From: Candidatus Woykebacteria bacterium GWB1_45_5
GTDB taxonomy: Bacteria; Patescibacteriota; Microgenomatia; Woykebacterales; RBG-16-39-9b
Length of the DNA stretch: 20,710 nt
Reading direction: 5' to 3'
NCBI GenBank assembly: GCA_001816645.1
Contig: MHCO01000052.1
Coordinates: 7,411 to 28,120, forward strand
In this document: one piece after another, positions 1-4,431 of the stretch
Layout: the number at the start of each line of letters is the position of its first letter
Position numbering within the stretch: the stretch's first letter is position 1
Position numbers and translations under genes: made by a program
The notes under the pieces: generated by a model
Databases searched by the model: none
The model's input: the letters and a program-made list of their open reading frames with translations, nothing else
What the model was told of the DNA's origin: nothing

Positions 1-20
1 TGGCTCCCGAGTTCTTCGGT

Positions 21-200
21 AATTATATCTCGCTCTGGAGAAACAATAGAAAGCTTCGCTTTCTGCGTCGAGTAACTTCTACGCGAGATGTAATCTTGCG
101 ATTATATCCTGCAAGGAAACAATACGCAGGATGTAATCCTTGCGGATTATATCGTCCTCGATACAATCGGTGAACGATGTAATCGTAAGACGATTATAAC
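21..200. repeat. Tandem array of hairpin repeats with conserved arms and variable inner stems
   Basis: Three consecutive units each start with (G)ATTATATC and end with GATGTAATC, which are near inverted complements. Arms are at 21-33/83-95, 100-112/126-138 and 145-155/174-184, and a lone half-site GATTATAAC ends the array at 192-200. The bases inside the conserved arms differ between units but stay complementary: TCGC with GCGA, CTGC with GCAG, CGT with ACG. The junctions also form small hairpins (GTAATC-TTGC-GATTAT; GTAATCC-TTGC-GGATTAT; GTAATCGT-AAG-ACGATTAT), so two mutually exclusive foldings exist. The first, longer loop contains a further perfect 7-bp hairpin (48-54 with 58-64). A further unit lies at 16972-17020. 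No gene is seen here. It may be a REP/MITE-like element or a cis-regulatory RNA. Confidence 0.8.
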
Positions 201-268
201 CACGCTCACAAACTATACAGTGCTGGAAAGACTAAAACAACAGTACCAACAGATTTATGCTGCTCAAG

Positions 269-297
269 TTGCTTATTAGGCAGAGGTTATCTATAAT
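269..297 (+). promoter_or_regulatory. Promoter of the 305 gene, apparently leaderless
   Basis: TTGCTT (269-274), a 17-base spacer and a perfect TATAAT (292-297). Seven bases separate the -10 box from the ATG at 305, so transcription should begin on or next to the start codon. No Shine-Dalgarno sequence precedes the ATG, which agrees with a leaderless message. Confidence 0.65.
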
Positions 298-304
298 TTA
301 ACTA

Positions 305-1117
305 ATGCCTGAAACCCCAAATCAACCAACTGACTACATACCGCCCTGGAAATTACCTTCCGAAGGTTCTGAGTCCCAAGAGTCAGAAGTGGCTCAACAG
401 CCTACACCAAAAGAGCAGATACCCCAAAACCTTTCATCGACAACAACACCCTCAGATAAAAATATACGTAAGACGAGCTGGATAACGACGTTAATTGTAG
501 TTCTTCTAACAATCGGGGTGGTAGTGGGTCTGCTTTACTTGGTGTCCTCGGAATTTTACAACTTTGTTGCGGAGGGGTCGGTTGAAACTATCCAAAAAAG
601 TATGTTCCTGAATGTTTTTACCCACAGCAATTCTTTTAAATTGCTGGTGGGGTATCTTATTATAAGCCTTATCGCTGTCTGCTTAATATTTTTCAGAAAA
701 ACTGGTTCTACGTCTCGGGTTGTGTTAGCGATTTTGATCTTACTAATGATTCTAATTCTTGGTTCCACATACCCTCATGTTCGTCAGGAAACAAACGAAT
801 TTAATACTTTATTAGAAGATATTAAGTACCCAAACGTGTCCAGGTATGAATTTGATAGATTTGCAGCGATTACTCAAAATGATCGGGATATAAATTTTAT
901 TGTCAATGATGAAATTGATAATGTCTTAGATTACTACAAGACCAATGTAGCTAGTACTAATAATTTCGACCCTTTAAGTCCTTCTAGTGTTACGGAGCCG
1001 TACAGACAAGGAAACTACCGTATGGCCAGCATCTTATTTAAAAACGGCACTGGTGTAAGTTTATTATCGGAAAGCGGTAGTAGAAAAACCGAAGTAAGTG
1101 CGTGGAAAAACTACTAG
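305..1117 (+). CDS. Three-helix membrane protein with Pro-rich cytoplasmic head, unknown function
   Basis: A 270-residue protein that I do not recognise. Residues 1-57 are hydrophilic and rich in Pro, Ser, Gln and Glu, like a disordered cytoplasmic tail. Three hydrophobic segments follow at about 59-80, 112-130 and 139-156. The first is preceded by basic residues (KNIRK), which predicts an inside N-terminus and therefore an outside C-terminal domain (157-270). That domain is polar with few charged clusters and no cysteine pair or catalytic motif I can name. The ATG at 305 was chosen because it is the first in frame and sits 7 bases after a perfect -10 box. The gene stands alone between the hairpin array and a non-coding stretch. 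A role at the cell envelope is inference only. Confidence 0.75.
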   Translation: MPETPNQPTDYIPPWKLPSEGSESQESEVAQQPTPKEQIPQNLSSTTTPSDKNIRKTSWITTLIVVLLTIGVVVGLLYLVSSEFYNFVAEGSVETIQKSMFLNVFTHSNSFKLLVGYLIISLIAVCLIFFRKTGSTSRVVLAILILLMILILGSTYPHVRQETNEFNTLLEDIKYPNVSRYEFDRFAAITQNDRDINFIVNDEIDNVLDYYKTNVASTNNFDPLSPSSVTEPYRQGNYRMASILFKNGTGVSLLSESGSRKTEVSAWKNY

Positions 1118-1164
1118 ACTATTGGGATTGTAAAAAAGCGGCTTAATTTTTGCAACGTAGGTGA

Positions 1165-1193
1165 TTGACATTTAGCCTCTATAGGTTTATCCT
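1165..1193 (+). promoter_or_regulatory. Strong promoter with TATCCT -10, no clear gene downstream
   Basis: Perfect TTGACA (1165-1170), a 17-base spacer and TATCCT (1188-1193). The predicted transcript starts near 1200 and meets a hairpin plus T-run within about 55 bases. The next accepted gene to the right is on the opposite strand, so the product would be a short or structured non-coding RNA, or the promoter is a leftover. Confidence 0.5.
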
Positions 1194-1228
1194 AAAAGTA
1201 GGAAAAGTTAAAGTTTTTAGTGAAGAGT

Positions 1229-1257
1229 AAAGAGCCAGCAAGCCTTTGCTCTTTTTT
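1229..1257 (+). terminator. Rho-independent terminator-like hairpin with a competing alternative fold
   Basis: AAAGAGC (1229-1235) pairs with GCTCTTT (1248-1254), and the T-run extends to 1257. The 3' arm can also pair further downstream: AAGCCTTTGC (1240-1249) with GCAAGGCTT (1261-1269), leaving one bulged T. The two folds exclude each other, as in an attenuator. The large loop lowers confidence. Confidence 0.45.
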
Positions 1258-1629
1258 GTTGCAAGGCTTTGGGGTTGCCATATTGACAACTATTCAAGGC
1301 TTCTCCTCTCTACAGGAGTTTGTCAGGGTTTTTTTGACCGAGCTTTCTCAAGGAAATTTGAAGATTTCTTTTGAGACAGCAGTCAGACTAACGCCGAAGC
1401 GGAAACCGATGTCGAGGAATTTGACGGGCAGACTACGGAATAACCGCCTCTGAAACTATGTTTGTATCTTGCCGAGATTCTTCTTTGAAGGCCCTTTTGG
1501 TTAAAGGCTAGTTGGATGATTTTTGGACTAGTATAACGGCCCGATAGCGGAGCTTCAATACGGCTTCAAGTCCTTATTTATTCTTCCTTAACCTTATCTT
1601 ACCTTCGTAACTCTCTTACCATACCTCCA

Positions 1630-1959
1630 TTAGCTTCTCCCGCCTTTCTTTTGCATATAACAATCCCTGCAATAAACTGGTCTATCTCCGGTTGGCTTAA
1701 AAGGCACTTGCGTCTGCTTCCCACAATTAGCGCACTTTACGCTATAAAGCTGACGACCTTGTTGATCGGTTCCTGCCGGTTCAGCCACATCACCTACCGG
1801 GGCGGCTGTACCGCTGTCAGGTTCTTCAACCTTTGGCTCTTCGACTTGTGGTTCTTCAGCTTCGGGTTCTTCGGTTGATTTAACATCGGCAACTGGTTTA
1901 TCACCAGCCTTTGGTTCTTCAGCTGGCTCCTCAATCACCGTCTTATTTTTATCTGTCAT
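1630..1959 (-). CDS. CxxC-x17-CxxC zinc-ribbon protein with acidic Glu/Pro-rich N-terminus
   Basis: A 109-residue protein. Residues 1-66 are a low-complexity acidic region built from degenerate VEEP/AEEP repeats, probably disordered. Residues 70-109 hold the zinc-binding part: C76-A-N-C79 and C97-R-D-C100 separated by exactly 17 residues, with an aromatic-basic-Pro pattern (QVPFKPTGDRPVYC) typical of the small CxxC-x17-CxxC domain family common in CPR and some Firmicutes. The family's function is not established; a nucleic-acid or RNA-polymerase-associated role is a guess. The start is firm: AAGGAGGTGAT, a near-complete complement of the 16S rRNA 3' end, lies just upstream of the ATG. The gene is monocistronic, with about 250 bases of non-coding sequence on its 5' side. 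Confidence 0.85.
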   Translation of the reverse strand: MTDKNKTVIEEPAEEPKAGDKPVADVKSTEEPEAEEPQVEEPKVEEPDSGTAAPVGDVAEPAGTDQQGRQLYSVKCANCGKQTQVPFKPTGDRPVYCRDCYMQKKGGRS

Positions 1960-2205
1960 TAATAATCACCTCCTTTACAGATATATTACCTTAAATTAAA
2001 CGGCTTTATAACTACCAATGTAAATTTCTTAGTTCCAAATTAAGGGGGGAAAAATAGGAAAGAGGACTTAAAAATTCTAATAAGAACAACTCAGCTCGAA
2101 GAGTGGGATGGTTTTAGAACTTTTTACGCTTCCTCTTAGCAAAGAAAAATGAGCCGTTCAGTTCGCTTTCGCTACTAAATAAACCTAATAAGAGACTTGT
2201 TTTAA

Positions 2206-2817
2206 CTAGTGCGCTCGGATGAGGTGGAATTCGCCTTTAATAACTCCATAGGGAGTAGTCGCCGTCATTGTTCCAGAGATAATGTCAGTTGTAAAGTTGC
2301 CTTGCATGGAAAAAGTGGCGCCGCCAGTGCTAACTGTACCAAAGTCCAGCCTGCTACCGCTGACCCTTATTTGAGTTGCCCGGGCGCCCGTATCGGCAAC
2401 GCACTGTCTTGGTACTGAAATGTTGCCATAACCTGGAACCGATGTACTGCCTGTAGTGCACAGATTGGTGTAACGCATTGTGCCGGAAGCAATATTATTT
2501 TCCACCTTATCGATTATTAACTCGACATCACCGTCTTCATAAACTGTTGTGGTCCCTGGGCCGGTGGCAAATTGGCCGTATAGTTGGATTCCCTTACCCC
2601 TGATCGAGGAGGTCCAAGTGCCTTTAAGGTCGCGAGCGGGTGTCAGATTTCCGATCAGTGGCTTGGCAATCTTTATTGATTTGAGTTTTTGTTCAACGGA
2701 TTTAAGAAGTTCGGGGTTTTCTCCCGCAACATACACCCCAGCTGCAACGGCTCCTCCTATTAATCCCAAAACTATTAAGAGCTTAATAATTGAAAACCCT
2801 CGTTTATTATTTTTCAT
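2206..2817 (-). CDS. Pilin-like, membrane-anchored surface protein
   Basis: A 203-residue protein whose N-terminus resembles a class III (type IV pilin) signal: a short basic leader MKNNKRG, possible cleavage after Gly7, then FSIIKLLIVLGLIGG and a hydrophobic helix to about residue 30. The +5 position, normally Glu in pilins, is Lys12. The rest (about 60-203) is polar and beta-rich in appearance, with many Gly, Thr and Ser residues and two cysteines (NLC...RQC) about 20 residues apart that could form a loop disulfide. GGAG about 9 bases upstream supports the ATG, and a weak promoter (TTAAAA-17-TAAAAT) lies on the minus strand near 2837-2866. It may be a pseudopilin or simply an N-terminally anchored outer protein; no other pilus gene is in the window. 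Confidence 0.7.
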   Translation of the reverse strand: MKNNKRGFSIIKLLIVLGLIGGAVAAGVYVAGENPELLKSVEQKLKSIKIAKPLIGNLTPARDLKGTWTSSIRGKGIQLYGQFATGPGTTTVYEDGDVELIIDKVENNIASGTMRYTNLCTTGSTSVPGYGNISVPRQCVADTGARATQIRVSGSRLDFGTVSTGGATFSMQGNFTTDIISGTMTATTPYGVIKGEFHLIRAH

Positions 2818-2943
2818 ATTAAAGCTCCGTTAGTATTACAGTATAATTTTACCACACATTTGGGCGATTTTTAACTAGCTGGTTCTTTGCAGGCTTAGCA
2901 ATTTTAAGGCTAAAATTCGTGGCTCCGAATCGTGGATGATGCT

Positions 2944-2965
2944 TGTCCTGAGCGAAGCCGAAGGG
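2944..2965. repeat. Short dispersed intergenic repeat (TCCTGAGCGAAG type)
   Basis: TGTCCTGAGCGAAGCCGAAG followed by GG. I recall this semi-palindromic motif and close variants as recurring intergenic sequence in many uncultured bacterial genomes. Only one copy is present here, so its status as a repeat rests on memory rather than on this window. Confidence 0.45.
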
Positions 2966-2988
2966 TTAGAACTTTCTCATGCACCAGC

Positions 2989-3017
2989 TTGATAACGAAG
3001 ATTTCTAGTGGTAAAAT
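2989..3017 (+). promoter_or_regulatory. Promoter ahead of the tRNA-Asn fragment and GIY-YIG gene
   Basis: TTGATA (2989-2994), a 17-base spacer and TAAAAT (3012-3017), 12 bases before the tRNA-like fragment at 3030. The spacing suits a tRNA promoter. I see no comparable promoter immediately before the intact tRNA-Asn at 3381, so this one may now drive the fragment, the GIY-YIG gene and tRNA-Asn as one transcript. Confidence 0.55.
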
Positions 3018-3029
3018 TGCCTCTTGCAT

Positions 3030-3047
3030 TCCGGGGTAGCTCAACGG
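3030..3047 (+). pseudogene. Truncated copy of the tRNA-Asn 5' end
   Basis: TCCGGGGTAGCTCAACGG is identical to the first 18 bases of the intact tRNA-Asn at 3381. It covers the 5' acceptor strand, the 5' strand of the D stem and part of the D loop. It is followed by a 40-base palindromic insert, then by TAAAGCAGAC, which loosely continues the tRNA (intact: TAGAGCGGCT) before similarity is lost. No 3' half follows before the GIY-YIG start. Confidence 0.7.
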
Positions 3048-3087
3048 CCCGCCTGCAAAAGCTGATGCTTTAGCATCTGCGGGCAGG
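3048..3087. repeat. Palindromic element inside the tRNA remnant
   Basis: An inner hairpin GATGC-TTTA-GCATC (3064-3077) lies within outer arms GCCCGC (3047-3052) and GCGGGC (3079-3084). CCTGC and GCAGG at the edges offer an alternative pairing. It sits exactly where the tRNA fragment's D loop is broken, as if inserted there. Confidence 0.6.
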
Positions 3088-3121
3088 TAAAGCAGACAGC
3101 TGGGATAAATATATTAATTTT

Positions 3122-3373
3122 GTGGCTAGGTTTTATTACACCTACGTTTTACGGAGTTTTAAGGACGGAAAGCTTTATGTAGGTTGGTCCGATAATTTAG
3201 GGATGCGGGTTAAAAAACACAATAAAGGGTTGGTGCACGCAACTAAAGATAGATACCCGCTGGAGCTGGTTTATTACGAAGCTTGTTTATCGAAGGGTAA
3301 AGCGATTGAAAGAGAGAAGTCGCTGAAAACTGGTTTTGGAAGGAAATACTTAAAGCGAAGATTAGGAAAATGA
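3122..3373 (+). CDS. Small GIY-YIG nuclease-domain protein (YhbQ/UvrC N-terminal type)
   Basis: An 83-residue single-domain GIY-YIG protein. The strand pair is read as YTYVL (6-10) and LYVG (18-21). It is followed by Arg29 and His33 in MRVKKHNKG, the LVYYEA strand around Glu53, and the IEREKSLK helix typical of this small family. The family comprises stand-alone relatives of the UvrC N-terminal nuclease and of homing endonucleases; cutting of nucleic acid is expected, but the target is unknown. The start is a GTG with no Shine-Dalgarno sequence; a TATATT 7 bases upstream could make it leaderless, though no -35 box is evident. The gene lies between an 18-base copy of the tRNA-Asn 5' end and the intact tRNA-Asn, 7 bases from the latter, as expected if a mobile endonuclease entered the tRNA locus. 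Confidence 0.85.
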   Translation: MARFYYTYVLRSFKDGKLYVGWSDNLGMRVKKHNKGLVHATKDRYPLELVYYEACLSKGKAIEREKSLKTGFGRKYLKRRLGK

Positions 3374-3380
3374 TTATCGG

Positions 3381-3455
3381 TCCGGGGTAGCTCAACGGTA
3401 GAGCGGCTCCCTGTTAAGGAGATGGTTGTCGGTTCGAATCCGACCCCCGGAGCCA
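3381..3455 (+). tRNA. trnN: tRNA-Asn (anticodon GTT)
   Basis: The cloverleaf is complete: acceptor TCCGGGG with CCCCGGA, D stem GCTC/GAGC, anticodon loop CTGTTAA (GTT, Asn), T arm GTCGG-TTCGAAT-CCGAC, discriminator G and an encoded CCA. The top pair of the anticodon stem is G-A, a mismatch. It starts 7 bases after the GIY-YIG stop codon. Confidence 0.95.
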
Positions 3456-3515
3456 TTTTGTTTGTTTACATTTCCACCCTACTCTGCTAGATTTACAATT
3501 CAAAAGGAGGCGCCC

Positions 3516-4025
3516 ATGATTAAAACTTTGTTGAAGATAATTGACCGAATTTCTCCACCCAAACTGATTTACGCCCATTGTGATATTCCTTGTGGAATCT
3601 ACGATCCTCATCAAGCCCAACTCGCCGCCCATACTGTAATCCGGATGGTTAATTTAATCAATGAATTAAAGCCGACTTCGGAAGAACCGGATCTTAAAGA
3701 ACGAAAGAGAATCATTCATCAAATCTCCCGCTACACAGCGGTGAAAGAAGAACACGCAGAACTAGTGAAAAAAGAAATTAGAATCATCTGGGCTGATTAT
3801 TTCAAGAGCGAGCACCTGGAAAAATATCCAGGTTTACACAATTTAGTCTTTGAGATCATGAAGCTAGCGTCGAAAGCCCGGCAAGAAGTTAATCTTGAAG
3901 CTAGCCAGCAATTACTATCTAAAGTCCAAGAATTTGCCGAGATCTTCTTTAAAACAAAGGGTGTCGAACCAATCCGAATTAAAACAGTTTATCCTACGGA
4001 AGGAGAAATCGTTCTACATAAATAA
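3516..4025 (+). CDS. sodN: Nickel superoxide dismutase precursor
   Basis: A 169-residue precursor of Ni-SOD, which converts superoxide to hydrogen peroxide and oxygen. The diagnostic nickel hook is HCDIPCGIYDP at residues 21-31. In the known enzyme, cleavage just before this His exposes H1, C2 and C6 as nickel ligands, with D3 and Y9 supporting the site. Residues 1-20 (ending KLIYA) are the propeptide; it is not a typical secretion signal. The rest is helical, as in the four-helix-bundle, homohexameric family, and length matches. The ATG is preceded at 5 bases by AAAAGGAGG, so the frame's extension upstream into the tRNA is not used. The probable maturation protease gene follows 24 bases downstream. 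A weak TTTCCA-17-TACAAT element lies at 3471-3499. Confidence 0.95.
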   Translation: MIKTLLKIIDRISPPKLIYAHCDIPCGIYDPHQAQLAAHTVIRMVNLINELKPTSEEPDLKERKRIIHQISRYTAVKEEHAELVKKEIRIIWADYFKSEHLEKYPGLHNLVFEIMKLASKARQEVNLEASQQLLSKVQEFAEIFFKTKGVEPIRIKTVYPTEGEIVLHK

Positions 4026-4049
4026 TTTTCAATTTGAAATTTTAAATGT

Positions 4050-4352
4050 ATGTTTTTTCCTCTCAATAAGTTTAAAGTTGTTGGTCATAGCATGGAACCA
4101 GCCTTCAAAGAAGGTAACCGAATACTTGTCAACCGTTTAGCCTATCTTTTTTCCCGACCAAAACCTAACGACATCGTGGCTATAAAACATCCCAGAGAAC
4201 GAGATAAAATCCTACTCAAAATAATAAAAATGTCACTACCAAAAAACCAATATTTTGTTGTTGGAATCAACCCAAGTGACAGTTGCGATAGTCGTAATTT
4301 TGGGTCGATTAGTAAGGATCTAATCTTCGGAAAAGTCTGGTTCAGTTATTGA
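4050..4352 (+). CDS. sodX: Nickel-SOD maturation protease (S26 signal peptidase family)
   Basis: A 100-residue S26-type serine protease. It has the Ser box GHSMEPAFKEG with catalytic Ser14, a Lys in ILLKIIK (about residue 57) as the expected general base, and the box-E motif GINPSDSCDSRNFGSI (72-87). In the SodN-SodX system this protease removes the SodN propeptide so that the mature N-terminal His can bind nickel. Position directly after sodN supports this over a general signal peptidase. There is no transmembrane helix, which fits a cytoplasmic processing enzyme. The ATG has no Shine-Dalgarno sequence and may depend on translation of sodN; the gap holds an A/T-rich palindrome (TTTTCAATTTGAAATTTT). 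The protein is at the short end for the family. Confidence 0.88.
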   Translation: MFFPLNKFKVVGHSMEPAFKEGNRILVNRLAYLFSRPKPNDIVAIKHPRERDKILLKIIKMSLPKNQYFVVGINPSDSCDSRNFGSISKDLIFGKVWFSY

Positions 4353-4381
4353 CCAGAACTCATTTATCCACCCCTTTAAGC

Positions 4382-4410
4382 TTGCAGGCCAGCTCGATTT
4401 GGTTTATCCT
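4382..4410 (+). promoter_or_regulatory. Candidate promoter of the P-type ATPase gene
   Basis: TTGCAG (4382-4387), a 17-base spacer and TATCCT (4405-4410). The -10 lies in GGTTTATCCTAA, a string also present at the 1165-1193 promoter. The start would fall near 4417, giving a leader of about 15 bases that begins at the ribosome-binding site. Confidence 0.4.
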
Positions 4411-4431
4411 AACTATAAAGGAGGAGCTGCC

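Larger units (their letters stand above)
1118..1629. other. 512-base stretch without a convincing gene; promoter, terminator-like hairpin and structured or decayed sequence
   Basis: A promoter (1165-1193) and a terminator-like hairpin (1229-1257) lie at its left end. Further in, TCTCAA-G-GAAAT (1346-1357) pairs with ATTTC-TT-TTGAGA (1364-1376), and smaller hairpins occur near 1303-1319. A GTG-started frame of 77 codons (1220-1453) runs through the terminator hairpin and ends in a Lys/Arg/Asn-rich tail; I do not accept it as a gene. In another frame, bases 1375-1443 read as a normal-looking acidic peptide tail (AEAETDVEEFDGQTTE, then stop), which suggests a frameshifted gene remnant. I find no match to RNase P RNA, tmRNA, SRP RNA or a known riboswitch. 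Confidence 0.4.

Noticed and set aside
21..200. CRISPR array
   Set aside because: The repeats are inverted pairs about 9-13 bases long with loops of variable size, not direct repeats of 23 or more bases with uniform unique spacers, and no cas gene is present.
1220..1453. 77-codon GTG-started frame on the plus strand
   Set aside because: It runs through a terminator-like hairpin, has no ribosome site, and its last third looks like random coding, while another frame reads better there.
3426..3515. In-frame extension of sodN upstream into the tRNA-Asn gene
   Set aside because: AAAAGGAGG directly before the ATG at 3516 and the 20-residue propeptide fit the known precursor; the extension would be translated tRNA sequence.
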